A stretch of 64,000 nt of DNA from Sipunculus nudus (GCA_026874595.1 CM049321.1:14899479-14963478), one strand, 5' to 3'; counted from the first letter of the stretch, positions 12,301-23,576 are shown. The notes: generated by a model not told the origin, from the letters alone. Program-made: numbers and translations.

Positions 12301-15300
12301 GACCACTCAAAGTTTAATGCTTTTGTGTGCTGCATTATGTCTCATGGGGACAAGGAAATCATTCATGGGACAGACGAAGAGACTGTCAAAATATGTGACT
12401 TGGTGTCAAAGTTCACAAGTTCATTGTGTACCACGCTAGCAGGAAAACCCAAACTCTTCTTCTTCCAAGCTTGCAGGGGACATGATAAACCAAAAGGTAA
12501 GGGCAACTTTTACAATGATTTTTTTTTCAAAATTTTACAATTCATATAAAGGAAATGTTTAGCATTGTTCTGCACAAAGATTCACATACAGTAGTAAGAT
12601 TCTAGGGATCATGTTCTTTGTTCTAGGAGTAGAGTGTAGGGATCAAAGCTGGGAGGTTGTGATTTTGAATCTTAACCAAGGAATGGTGAGATTTTTCCAG
12701 GTCGGCCCCCTCCCAGGGTAAGCACTCTGCAGGCTTAATGGAGAGACTTTACCCCACAGCCGTGTTTCACTCACAAAAGAGTGCGACTTTGGGGGGTTCC
12801 TAGGTTTTACACACCCAAGACCTGTAGGTGCGATACACAGGGCCTGTTCAATGCCAGGACGATCATGTGTTTCTGTCCTGTAACAAAGTCTAAAACCAGA
12901 ATGGAAATCTGTCCAAAGTAACTTCAGTGAAGCAAGCATTAAGGAAAATACAGGCAGTTACATACCGGAAAGAAAGCAAGAAAGGTTGGAAATCTCATGA
13001 AATATCCAAGGCATTTCAGGCATGGGCCAGTGAAGAATTGATTCGATTTTGGTGTGGATCTGGATCATGAAACAGATTAAGGAACATCATAAAGGAAATA
13101 TTCACAATTGTACAGTCACTTATGCAATAAAAGAACTTGGGAATATAGGCTGAATAAGGGAATGCAAAGTTTTTGGAACAGCCCACAATAGGGTCCCACA
13201 CACACCTTCCTTAGAATGCACATTTCTACCTAGTTCTACTTGTAAAATATAAGAGCATGGGGAGAAAGTTAGAACTTTGTCCTTGCTGTTTCTTACTTCT
13301 CACTTTCACCCATATTTCTGAGGTAATTTTTTTCAAGCATCTTTGCCTGTTTAACAGAGATTTATGTCTATTGGCTAGTTTATGTCTGCCACCATTATGT
13401 CAGAAGTCCAGCTCTGCACCTCGGTGATGTGTGCAATATACTGACATGATGACTGGTGATGTTAACCCATTCTCATGGAAAGTCATCGCAACATTGACTA
13501 CCGTATTTCTTCTTTTTTAATCCGTGGTTTTAAACTGAAACTTTAATCTTGTAATTGTAGAACTCTTATGATTTTAGATCACACTGGTATTGTTTGCAGT
13601 CCTAATAGTAGAGGTAATAATTGGTGGTAGAAATCAAAATTTGATGTGTTAAAGTGGGATTTGATATCCTTTTGTATTTTGCTTTCTACTGTATATCCTA
13701 AAGGCACCATTGTTCAATGTGTGTGTATCTTTGTTTAACTGCTCGTTCATAGGCTTTGGTTTCAGCTGAACTTTTATGACATGGATATGATTTCAGGTTT
13801 GAACATCCCTTCTGATGAGGCTTGTTCTGATGGTATTTCTGGTCAGCTGACGCGTGGGATTCCTGACCCAGCAGACTTTTTACTGGGTTATGCAACTGTG
13901 TATGGGAATGCTGCTTACCGAATACCAGAGGAGGGGTCATTGTACATTTGTGCTCTAACTAAGATGTTAGACCAGTTATGTGATAAGTAAGTATGTATCC
14001 TTGTTAACAAAAGATCCATTGGTCATGATGCTCAGCTGACATGCAGTCTCATAGTCCATCCATTAACCTATTTTTTTCATTGTTATGTAATATCTCACTA
14101 AATGTTTCACATCCCTTTTAATTTACATGACACAGTTTCATGAAGGTTAAAGGTTAATACCATGACTAAGTTTAGTTGTTTTAATGATTTTATTAAGAAT
14201 TACCCAGAGTGAACCTCTAAGTCAGGGTGTGAATTGTAATAAGGATGCGACTTCTTCAAGGAAATTTACAGTACTTTTAACATTAAACCAATTCCTAATA
14301 ACCCCTGTCATATATCCAGTTTAAATTTACCTGGCAGGTTCGTCTTATGAGTGGATTTTCTAATAATACTCCTGCCTAGAGGTACAATGTTTTTTATCAT
14401 CATTGGCGGCCAGTTGATTATTCAATTGGTTTGATGGTTTGTCAGATAACAACTTTAATAAAACATTCATGAAAGATTTTGATGAACATTGTGTGGCCAG
14501 TTAGGGTTACACCCAAAAAAAAAAACAATAAATAAGTTTTAATGTAACCTGGATCATGATAACATTTTTGTTCCTATGATTAATAAATATTTTGAGGTAA
14601 GGCTATGAGTATATCCTGGCCAAGGTAAAGAGAAATTCAATAGCACCAGGGTCTATTTGTCCATTTGCTTCTTTTGTGAATACTAAGTCCCACCATGGGA
14701 GGTAAATTAAAAGGAAAATGACTGATTTTATATAAATAATAATATACTCATATGTTCAAAAACTGCTGTTGTAATTAATATCAACTCGTCCAATTATTAA
14801 GGTTTTTCATACATTATTTTGTGTAGGTTTTAATAAATTGAGATTACAAAGTTGAAAACCTTGCAAAACTATGAAAGTTTGGAAAGCACTATGTTTTTAC
14901 CCTGTTAATATGAAACCAACACACTATTTATTTGGAGCTTCTAAATAAATTGCAGATCTAGAATCCAGGTTCCAGAATGCACAAATATTAAACTGTAGCT
15001 ATCTCTCCAATAACCTGATAACAGCAGGGCTAGGGTCTGCAGTAAATGTCTAATTATAATCCTGTATATAAAAGCAGGGCTGTAACAGACATCTAAATGC
15101 TCAAGAGCTTGCAATCTAAGCAAAAAAATTTCAGCAGAAATATTTGCCTGCTGCAGAAAAACTGGTTCATTAATCTTATGAGAATCCTTAAGTTAATGTA
15201 CATGCAGATATAGCAAAGAATGAATAAAACAATCTTTTCTTAGGCTGACCTTTATCTAATATTCAGTATCCAGTAATTTGTTGTGTCCTCATTGGTACTA

Positions 15301-18300
15301 AAAATCAGGGGTTACAACATAAATGGTTCATTGCGTAAGATACATCTGCACTGAACCAACTTTAAAACAAAATATATATATATATATGTACCCACTATCC
15401 AACATGTACTATGATTATTTGTTTTTTTCTTTTTATGTACTATGTAAGGCACAGACTGAGAGAGAGAGAGAAAGAAATATTTTATTCAACATAAAAGTAA
15501 TGTAACCATAAACATATATTCAACATCTCATTTTTATGCCCCCGCCACAAAGTGGCCGGGGCAAATAGTTTTACCCATGTCCGTCATTCCGTCCTTCCGA
15601 AATAAAACAGTTGTATGGACTTTTTTTCGCAATGCCTGCAGATATTGGCCTGATTTTTGGTGTGTGGGGAGATATAGACCAGTTACAGATCGAGTTCGCG
15701 TTTCGTCCCGGTTGACCTACTTTTGACCGTTTTACTGCTCATGAACATAGAAAATTTCATGAAAAATATGAAATTTCATGACAAATACACATGAACTGAC
15801 TTTTTTTCACAATGCCTGCAGATATTGGCCTGATTTTTGGTGTGTGGGCAGATATTGACCAGTTACAGATTGAGTTCACGTTTCGTTCCGGTTGACCTAC
15901 TTTTGACTGTTTTACAGCCGTTTTACACCTCCTTAACTTAGAAAATTTCATGAAAAATAGAAATATTCATGACAGATACACATGTACGGACTTTTTTTCG
16001 CAATGCCTACAGATATTGGCCTGATTTTTGGTGTGTGGGGAGATATAGACCAGTTACAGATCGAGTTCGTGTTTCGTCCCGGTTGACCTACTTTTGACCG
16101 TTTTACGGCTCCTGAACATAGAAAATTTCATGAAAAATATGAAATTTCATGACAAATACACATGAACTGACTTTTTTTCACAATGCCTGCAGATATTGGC
16201 CTGATTTTTGGTGTGTGGGCAGATATTGACCAGTTACAGATTGAGTTCACGTTTCGTTCCGGTTGACCTACTTTTGACTGTTTTACAGCCGTTTTACACC
16301 TCCTTAACTTAGAAAATTTCATGAAAAATAGAAATATTCATGACAGATACACATGTACGGACTTTTTTTCGCAATGCCTACAGATATTGGCCTGATTTTT
16401 GGTGTGTGGGGAGATATAAACCAGTTACAGATCGAGTTAGCGTTTCGTCCCGGTTGACCTACTTTTGACCGTTTTACGGCTCCTGAACATAGAAAATTTC
16501 ATGAAAAATATGAAATTTCATGACAAATACACATGTACAGACTTTTTTTTCGCATTGCCTGCAGATATTGGCCTGATTTTTGGTGTGTGGGCAGATATTA
16601 ACCAGTTACAGATTGAGTTCGCGTTTCATCTCGGTTGACCTACTTTTGACCGTTTTACGGCTCCTGAACATAGAAAATTTCATGAAAAATATGAAATTTC
16701 ATGACAAATACACATGTACGGACTTTTTTTCACAATGCCTGCAGATATTGGCCTGATTTTTGGTGTGTGGGCAGATATTGACCAGTTACAGATGGAGTTC
16801 ACGTTTCGTCCCAGTTGACCTACTTTTGACTGTTCTACGGCTCCTGAACATAGAAAATTTCATGTAAATTTTCATGTCAAATACACTTGTACAGACTTTT
16901 CTTCGCAATACCTGCAGATATTGGCCTGATTTTTGGTGTGTGGGCAGATATAGACCAGTTACAGATTAAGTTCGCGTTTCGTCCCGGTTGACCTACTTTT
17001 GACAGTTTAACGGCTCCTGAACATAGAAAGTTTCATGAAAAATATGAAGTTTCATGACATATACACATGTAGGGACTTTTATTAGCAATGCCTGCAGATA
17101 TTGGCCTGATTTTTGGTGTGTGGGCAGATATTGACCAGTTTCAGATTGAGTTCGCGTTTCCTCTCAGTTGACCTACTTTTGAATGTTTTACGGCTCCTGA
17201 ACATAGAAAATTTCATGTAAAATATAAATTTTCATGACAAATACACTTGTACAGACTTTTCTTCGCAATACCTGCAGATATTGGCCTGATTTTTGGTGTG
17301 TGTGCAGATAATGACCAGTTACAGATTGAGTTCACGTTTTGTCCCAGTTGACCTACTTTTGAACGTTTGACGGTGCTCTAACATGGAAAATTTCATAAAA
17401 AAGTGCACATGTATGGACTTTTTTTCACAGTGCCTGCAGATACGGGCCTGATTTTTGGTGTGTAGGCAGATAATGACCAGTTACAGATCGAGTTCTTGTT
17501 TTGTCCCAGTTGACCTACTTTTAACCATTTGACTGCTCCTGAACATAGAAAGTTTCATGAAAAAATAGAAATTTTCATAACAAATGCATATGTACTGACT
17601 TTTTTTCCTCAATGCCTGCAGACACCACCCTGATTTTTTATGTGTGGGCAGATAATGACAGTTACAGATCGAGTTCGCGTTTCGTCCCGGTTGACCTACT
17701 TTTGATTATTTTACGGCTTCTAAACATAGAAAATTTCATGAAAGACAGAAATTTTTATGGAAAATGCACATGTATGGACTTTTTTTCACAATGCCTGCAT
17801 ATACTGGCATGATTTTTGGTGTGTTGCTTGATAATGACCCGTTACAGATCGAGTTTGCATTTTGCCCTTGTTGACCTACTTTTGACCATACGACACCTTC
17901 TGAACTTAAAAATTTTTCAAAATTTTACAAATGTTTCTTATTTGCCCCAGGCGGGGGCATTCGTGTCATTCCGACACATCTAGTTTGTTTCTATTATTTC
18001 TGGAGGCTGTTGTTAAGGATTTTTATACACTGACACAACAGCCACCTGTGACATATGTAGAAATATACATACATAATGTGGAGGGTAAAAGTGTTATTCA
18101 TTTCATTTCATTTCATTTCATTGGTATTGCAAAGCCATATCATGATCAGGTTTGTCTCGTGATTTACTTGGCCCTGTATACATGCATGCATACATGTGCC
18201 CACAGGTAAGTCAGATAAATAATTAGATAATACTAATGCTGTATATGGCTTTCTGGTAATTATATCATTTGATTTAATCACAGGCAACCTCTGCAAGTCA

Positions 18301-18452
18301 TCATGTCTTGTGTGAACGGTGAGATTATTGAGAGAGGGGGACCCTCCATGAAACGTATTTATCAAGTGCCAGATCCGGTCTGTCATCTGACTAAACCTCT
18401 CTATTTCTTTGAAGAAACAGCTAAAAAAATGAACTGTGTTATGAAAAAATAA
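2989..18452 (+). CDS. CASP8-like: Caspase-8/10-like initiator caspase (complete, 8 coding exons)
   Basis: Coding exons: 2989-3332, 4228-4463, 5661-5798, 7104-7196, 10448-10519, 12194-12496, 13797-13986, 18284-18452. They total 1545 nt (514 residues plus stop), all joined by GT-AG introns in consistent phase. Domain order: death effector domain 1 (about residues 18-100), DED 2 (about 114-192), a linker without recognisable motifs, then the caspase domain. Both DEDs keep the RxDL motif (RVDL, REDL). The large subunit carries FVCCIMSHGD (catalytic His) and FFFQACRG (catalytic Cys in QACRG). The small subunit begins near IPDPADFLLGYATV. Aspartates in the linker (SDEACSDG) are candidate processing sites. 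The domain order is that of caspase-8/10: recruitment to FADD-type adaptors, dimerisation and cleavage of downstream caspases in the cytosol. Length is close to vertebrate caspase-8. The small subunit reads GSLYI where GSW or GTWYI is usual, so a substrate-pocket Trp is replaced by Leu. The start is the first ATG after an in-frame TGA (2983-2985). Orthology to caspase-8 versus -10 cannot be decided here. Confidence 0.93.
4228..4463 (+). CDS. Caspase exon 2: second DED
   Basis: It opens with RILLFRLALELT and closes with KREDLVNIVTDYE, giving DED 2 with its own RxDL motif. Acceptor GTGTTAG, donor GTAAGC. It enters in phase 2 and leaves in phase 1. Confidence 0.9.
4774..5058 (+). repeat. Dispersed 280-bp repeat, copy 1 (caspase intron 2)
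   Basis: This segment shares an ordered series of blocks (TATAACGCCTCTGTGA, GACAAATGGG, ATAACCT, GGTTTATCTGACTT, a GCCTATTTTAATTAAAG-like end) with 28121-28439 inside an MPND intron. Divergence is moderate and there are no clear inverted termini, so the class is unknown. Confidence 0.6.
5661..5798 (+). CDS. Caspase exon 3: interdomain linker
   Basis: A phase-1/phase-1 exon of 138 nt after the acceptor TTGTTGAAG. It encodes a Gln/Pro-rich linker (RLRVTGQLPSSIAINEQGPE onward) with no domain. An alternative upstream acceptor at about 5629 would run into a stop, which favours this start. Confidence 0.7.
6520..6770. repeat. Palindrome-bearing repeat cluster
   Basis: The core is a near-perfect inverted repeat with arms 6532-6560 and 6562-6590: the phrase TAGGATTGCAATCT-GGCTGGACAGATCT and its complement with one mismatch and almost no loop. 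To its right the same words (ATTGCAATC, GGGCTGG, GATCTAAG) recur four more times in degenerate form up to about 6770. Confidence 0.7.
7104..7196 (+). CDS. Caspase exon 4: linker into caspase domain
   Basis: A 93-nt phase-1 exon after ATTGAAG. It ends with YCYNMTQEPRG, the Tyr-x-Met...Pro-Arg-Gly lead-in typical of the large subunit of initiator caspases. Two nearer AGs upstream give early stops and were discarded. Confidence 0.75.
7271..7955. mobile_element. Foldback-like DNA element with ~90-bp inverted termini
   Basis: The left terminus (ACTGCAGTC...GATCTCCTTTTGTTTAACC...) is inverted at the right (7867-7955: GTTAAAACAAAAGGAGATCT...CCACTGCAGTG). TA dinucleotides flank both ends. The similarity continues for about 90 bp per arm, through the ATACAAAGCAG and ACAACACCAGG words. 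No transposase is encoded. Confidence 0.6.
7965..8045 (-). repeat. Possible tRNA-derived SINE head
   Basis: On the minus strand CTCAGGTTCCATCCCCATC resembles a pol III B box in a tRNA T-arm context. I cannot define an A box or the ends with confidence. Confidence 0.3.
8282..9365 (+). mobile_element. Pogo/Tigger-like element with vestigial transposase start
   Basis: The terminal inverted repeats are CAGTGAAACCTCGTTGTGT at 8282 and its close complement ending ACAACGAGGTTTCACTG at 9365. TA dinucleotides flank both (8280-8281 and 9366-9367). Near the right side an ATG at 8996 encodes MGSRPAKRKLDVKTI and then a stop. That is the basic start typical of CENP-B/Jerky/Tigger-type transposases. A TATA-like stretch (ATATATAATATAAAGG) lies about 120 bp before it. 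This looks like an internally deleted copy that kept the promoter and first codons of its parent. Confidence 0.65.
9750..10343. mobile_element. Degenerate pogo/Jerky-like MITE
   Basis: The left end CAGTAGAGCTTCATTTATCTGA follows TA, and the right end around 10310-10343 (TTTGGAATAACAATGCTCTG) is its diverged complement. Similar CAGATAAAC words recur inside. No coding capacity is seen. Confidence 0.4.
10448..10519 (+). CDS. Caspase exon 5: first strand of the large subunit
   Basis: A 72-nt phase-1 exon after CAACAG. It encodes GYCVIINNVKF and RVGSDIDK, the first beta-strand and the GS/GTD turn of the caspase fold. The donor is AAAG|GTAAGT. Confidence 0.9.
11460..12165. repeat. Degenerate direct duplication in caspase intron 5
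   Basis: A block around 11590-11650 (TGCCAAGCACAAGTAGACAA, then CTGTGTCACGAGACTGAG) recurs around 11945-12000 (GCCATGCACAAATAGACAAA, then CTGTGACATGAGACTGAG), about 350 bp apart. The element class is unknown. It ends just before the catalytic exon. Confidence 0.45.
12194..12496 (+). CDS. Caspase exon 6: catalytic His and Cys
   Basis: The exon runs from EKLCKTWTNLKFKV to QACRGHDKPKG. It contains the catalytic His in IMSHGD and the catalytic Cys in the FFFQACRG pentapeptide context, both intact, so a functional protease is expected. Acceptor TATTACAG, donor AAAAG|GTAAGG. Confidence 0.95.
12497..13796. other. Caspase intron 6
   Basis: Mostly AT-rich and unremarkable. A GC-richer stretch at about 12605-12960 (GTCGGCCCCCTCCCAGGGTA and neighbours) looks like an old interspersed repeat, possibly SINE-related, but I cannot define its ends. 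Confidence 0.35.
13797..13986 (+). CDS. Caspase exon 7: intersubunit linker and start of p10
   Basis: GLNIPSDEACSDGISG is the intersubunit linker with candidate Asp cleavage points. IPDPADFLLGYATVYGNAAY and RIPEEGSLYI begin the small subunit, with the pocket Arg retained. The acceptor is GATTTCAG at 13789-13796, and the donor GATAA|GTAAGT leaves phase 2. Confidence 0.92.
15535..17985 (+). repeat. Tandem array of ~180-bp units inside a hairpin-ended element
   Basis: Thirteen units share the landmark AATGCCTGCAGATATTGGCC. They lie at about 15631, 15811, 16002, 16182, 16373, 16554, 16734, 16907, 17087, 17267, 17429, 17611 and 17790. Unit length is mostly 180-182 bp, with 191-bp variants that carry an extra TTTTACAGCCG and shorter ones of 162 and 173 bp. 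The array is bounded by ATGCCCCCGCC...GGCCGGGGC on the left (15537-15562) and GCCCCAGGCGGGGGCAT on the right (17944-17960), followed by ATTCCG words on both sides. Such elements are common in molluscs. The array lies in the last intron of the caspase gene. Short open frames in it are fortuitous. Confidence 0.85.
18097..18122. repeat. (ATTTC)n microsatellite
   Basis: Five copies of ATTTC lie in a row in the last caspase intron. Confidence 0.8.
18284..18452 (+). CDS. Caspase exon 8: end of p10 and stop
   Basis: The exon starts after TTTAATCACAG and encodes KQPLQVIMSCVNGEIIERGG through KPLYFFEETAKK to the TAA at 18450-18452. The hydrophobic strand ending LYFFEE matches the C-terminal strand of caspases. 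The preceding intron is 4.3 kb because of the tandem array inside it. Confidence 0.88.
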
Positions 18453-18985
18453 GACTTTCAGTTTGAAACATTATAACATCTCTATATTGCATTTGATGAA
18501 GCTGAGACATTCTTGGGTAGACAAATACATATATGTAATCAGCACAGATCAGATTATTATTACCACTTCTTAAAAGTAAATATAGGTTTAAATATATAAA
18601 TTATTAATACACATATATATGTGTGTGTGAACTAAATTTTTGAAGTAATATTTTCAGTATTTAACTTATATTTTGGTGCTGTTCAAGTGTGTTCATGAAG
18701 TTTCGAATATTTCTAAAATGAGAAATAATACAATATACATCATATTTAAAATGTTATTTTTTTCTGGAGTGTAAGATTAAGTTTGTTTACCAGTTTTGGG
18801 ATTTATATGTCTACTTGTAGTCTGCATGATGCAGTTTCGAAAACTTACCACATCCTGGGTGTGCATTTCCTGAACCATCAGAATCAAAATTCCATTGTCA
18901 GAAAAATTAGACATTGGTGCTTTTTTGTACTAATGCTTGATTTATCTCTATAAAATGTTTTTGAATAAAAAAAAAATAAACTTGT
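18453..18985 (+). other. Caspase 3'UTR (inferred)
   Basis: From the TAA the sequence is non-coding and AT-rich up to AATAAA at 18964-18969, followed by an A-rich run. I infer this as the polyadenylation region. Confidence 0.45.
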
Positions 18986-19276
18986 TTCATGGACATTCCC
19001 TGCATTCCCTCCATCATATTTAAAATATTCTTTCTTTTCCAGAGTGTAAGATTAAGTTTGTTTTCTAGTTTTGGGATTTACATGTCTACTGGTAGTCTGC
19101 ATGATGCCATTTAGAAAACTTATCATGTCCTGGGGGTGCATTTCCGGAACCTTCAGAATCAAAATTCTATTGTCAGAAAAACTAGACATTGGTGTCTTTT
19201 TGTACTAATGCTTGATCGATCTCTATAAAATGTTTTTGAAAAAAAATATGCTTGTTTCATGGACATCCCTGTAGGT
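18739..19276 (+). repeat. Direct tandem duplication, ~274-bp unit
   Basis: Copy 1 (about 18739-19012) and copy 2 (about 19013-19276) share GTGTAAGATTAAGTTTGTTT, TAGTCTGCATGATGC, GCATTTCC, TGTACTAATGCTTGAT and CTTGTTTCATGGACAT. They differ by scattered substitutions. The unit includes the inferred poly(A) signal of the caspase in copy 1. Confidence 0.8.
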
Positions 19277-20175
<899 letters not shown>

Positions 20176-20990
20176 GGGTGCCCCCTACAAATAATAAAGC
20201 GTAAAGAAGAATACATAGGCTTCGGAACCGGGGGGGGGCGAGGGGGGCGCGCCCCCCCACTTTTTGGTCCCAGGGGGGCACAAAGGGGCAGAACTTCTGT
20301 AGAAGAACCCATGCATTTCCATTGCTCATGAGTCAACAAGATTTGTACTTAACTTTGCTTTGAAAAAAATACTGGGATGAGCAGTGCCATTGGTGGTGGG
20401 GGGGTATATTATGATATTATGTGTCCTGTTGGAAATATAATACTCTACAGAGAGGCTGAGACTCCGGGGACCTACTGGTCATCAAGACTGCATGTTGCAT
20501 CTGGGGTGCTTACGCTGGTCAGGCAGATGATAAACTGGATGTACTTCCAGTGTTGACTTAATCCCTCATGGCTACATTTTTGGTGGCATAGGTAGTAGTA
20601 CCCTCACCTCCTCCCCCACTTTTGTCATTGACCAAGATTCCCGTACTATATAAAAAAAATTACACTTGCTATGCTAAAAAAATGCATACATAAACCATAA
20701 AAAGGGAGCAGGCAGGCAGTGTCAATGCTTCCAAGGCTTCACTGTCCACCATCAAAACCATGGGATATTAATTGATCACAGTGTTACTATAGTCAGGTCA
20801 GAGCCTCTGAGGTTGCCACTGCATGCTGAGAACCTGGGTCCAGACACCCTGAAGTGTGAGACTGTCCAGATCATGTAGGACAGGCATCTTTGCTATTCAT
20901 AAACAGTCTTGCTGGTCAGTTGCAGTCACATTTACTGTCTGAATTTGAAGCTTGAAAGACCTGTCTACAGTCAGTGTGTATAGTGTTTTA

Positions 20991-21064
20991 ATGACATTTA
21001 GCAAAAAGCAGAAGGTATCTAACTTCTTTGTCAAATCTCAAGATTCTACCTATAACCCAGTGAG
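20991..21064 (+). pseudogene. Possible transposase first-exon remnant
   Basis: An ATG opens MTFSKKQKVSNFFVKSQDS and about six more residues before a GTATGT donor. The basic start followed by an F-F-V-K-S phrase recalls the N-terminus of BED/TTF-type hAT transposases. Because it sits inside the hAT-like element, a decayed transposase exon is the likeliest reading. Confidence 0.35.
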
Positions 21065-22424
21065 GTATGTAAAATCATATTTTGTTCCTTTTTGTTCTGC
21101 CACCAATTCCAGACGCTTGCAGTAACTCATTGAGGCAAATCAGAACCCTGAGCTCTGAGACCTGTGAAGCTCAGATTAAATAGCGTCTGACTATATATAT
21201 CCGGGGGGGGGGCAAGAGAGAGAAGAATACATTTGATTTCTATTTTTTCTACTCAAAGTATAACATATGTCTGAAATAACATTTGTCACTGCTGTGCATG
21301 ATACTGGAGTTGCAACAAAATGTGTGCAAGTATCATGTTTATTGGCCCTCCTACTTTTCATGTAGGCAAACTTAATTGAATGTTTTTGGGAAAACTTGAC
21401 TTCACCAGACTGGCGTAAACAGTTTTCTTTTAATCAGCTCTTAAAATCAGTAACAAATTCACTCTAATTCTCTCCAATAATAATTACCTCCTCTGTTTGT
21501 GCCCTCAGTACTTGGAGTACCATATATTGGTCTACTCTATATATATACCAGCATAGGCTTTAGCCCGCCCCCCCCCCCCCCCACACACACACACACATAC
21601 ACCATTTTTGGCCTAGTGGTGGAGTTAGATTTGATCTTTCTGTGTGAAAATATGTAAGTTCCATTATTTGGATGGGAAATCCATCGTATTTCTTCTCAGT
21701 CTACATGCCTGAGAAACAACTACATACGTGAAAACAACTGTAACTTAATTTTTTAATTGAGTGTGTAAGTAATATAGGTTATTACTGTGTAATTTTTACA
21801 GATAAGGGAATTGAATATAATCTAATTCATTTTAGTGAGAACAGTTGGAAATTTAGACTACTTGTATGCATAATTAATTTTTAAACTGATAACCTTATAG
21901 ACAGGTCTGCGTTGGAATATATCAATATTTTTTTTTGTATTGCTTAATGTTTAATTATATATGACTGACATGTGTTCAGCTTTCTGTAAATTAATTGTTC
22001 ATGGTAATATTTATTTTATAATTACAACTTAAACTTGAAGTAAGTTTGAAAATGTTATATATCCTTTGCCTATGTGTTTCGTACTTTATACTTTACACAC
22101 CAATGGTGGAGTAAAATGAAAATCCCAGTAACGGATCTGAAGTTTTTATTAAGATTTGACGAAGACTATATTATGGTATAAATATTATCAATTTGGCACA
22201 CATGATTCTGTAAATTAAATATTTAATCATTTTTGTGTGATGCAGCATGTGATTAAAAATAGGAAATTGGTCAAAATACTGCACTGAAAATACACTTTTT
22301 ATGTTTTATTTTTTCAAAATTTTCAAAACTGTGGGAGGGGGATACCCCCACACCCACCCCATTTCGGGCACTTACATTTGCAGAATATGCCCCTCACTTC
22401 ACTTTTAAAAAGCTAAAAAAACAA

Positions 22425-22426
<2 letters not shown>

Positions 22427-22484
<58 letters not shown>
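22427..22484. repeat. (AT)n microsatellite
   Basis: An uninterrupted AT dinucleotide run lies close to the right end of the hAT-like element. Confidence 0.9.
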
Positions 22485-22486
<2 letters not shown>

Positions 22487-22859
22487 GCCTATATACCCAA
22501 AGTGCGCCCCCCCCCCCCCCACTTTCAAAACTATTCCGTAGCCTATGGAATATCATGCTCTTTATGAAACTCTTTGTCGATCTGGCTCAGATAAAAACAT
22601 TTAGTAATCTCAAAGTTCCCAGGATTAAATCAAACTTCATATATACATTTGTTCAAGCCTGTCCCTATACTTAGCAACTTGCACAGTCGGCCCACAGTAT
22701 TATCCCACAAAAATCAGTCCATGTTAAAGGTCTTAAGATAAAATAGATACAACTAGGTAAAAATATCAGCCTATTTTGATTTATTCTCGTGACTTTTCTT
22801 ACTGGACTAATTAGTGTAAGAAAATACCAACATGACATGGATGGATGTTAGATTCTTCA

Positions 22860-23230
22860 ATTTGTTGCAAAGTTGGGAAAAAATGAAGGAGGTCTCCCAA
22901 TATAGGAGCAGTATTGCCTCTCTGACAGAGAAATCAATTTTTGCATATAAAATTTATAATATTTCATGACGCGGGAATAAGCGTCAGAGACGCGTGATAC
23001 CGGATTTGGACTTGCGGCTAACAATCGCCAGGCATTCCAAGGGACCCGAAGTTTCAGGCTCAAGATCAAAGCAGGTTCTGTCACAGTCGATGACCACTGA
23101 GAGATCATTACCCAAGCTGGTCGTGTATAAACGCAGCGCCTGGCCCACATGGGCAAACCTGTACACGTGTAATTAAGTATCCTGGCCTGTGACCTAATTA
23201 ATTAACTCAAGATCGTCGGTAGTTGTCATA
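22860..23230. other. GC-richer island of unknown nature
   Basis: This stretch is clearly richer in G+C and CpG (GACGCGGGAATAAGCGTC, GACGCGTGATACCGG) than its surroundings. It has overlapping open frames of about 60-100 codons on both strands. One minus-strand frame (22984-23166) has a protein-like composition (HVGQALRLYTTSLGND, then VIDCDRTCFDLEPE). I recognise no family and see no convincing splice sites. It may be a decayed transposon or an exon of an unidentified gene. Confidence 0.3.
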
Positions 23231-23503
23231 GTGTTGTACTTGTTTATCCAGATCAAAGTGTTATCTCAAACACACATCACGGGCAAGCCAAACTGCTGAG
23301 CCGAAGTTTTAAATAACAATTACATCATTAAATACATCAAATTACTAAATCTAATACATAACTTATGCTTCACATAACAATTGGCTAAACCAAACCATAC
23401 AATATTATCTGGTGGTCTTAATACGCATTTCATGGTATTATATATGAGGATAAATGCAATACAGTGGACTGATAATTGTTACGCACATTCCATTGAATAT
23501 TTC

Positions 23504-23504
<1 letters not shown>

Positions 23505-23576
<72 letters not shown>

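Larger units (their letters stand above)
20214..22547. mobile_element. 2.3-kb hAT-like DNA transposon
   Basis: The termini CATAGGCTTCGGAA (20214) and TTCCGTAGCCTATG (ending 22547) are inverted repeats with one mismatch. A 5-bp direct repeat GAATA flanks the element (20209-20213 and 22548-22552). Both ends carry G or C homopolymers just inside, as in the element at 750-1535. Internal features are a possible transposase exon remnant (20991-21064), C-runs at 21193 and 21570, and a (AT)n stretch at 22427-22484. The centre has no long open frame, so this copy cannot move by itself. Confidence 0.65.

Noticed and set aside
15757-16322. Two identical 64-residue minus-strand frames
   Set aside because: They are the same part of neighbouring repeat units in the tandem array. 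Other units break the frame, so selection for a protein is unlikely.
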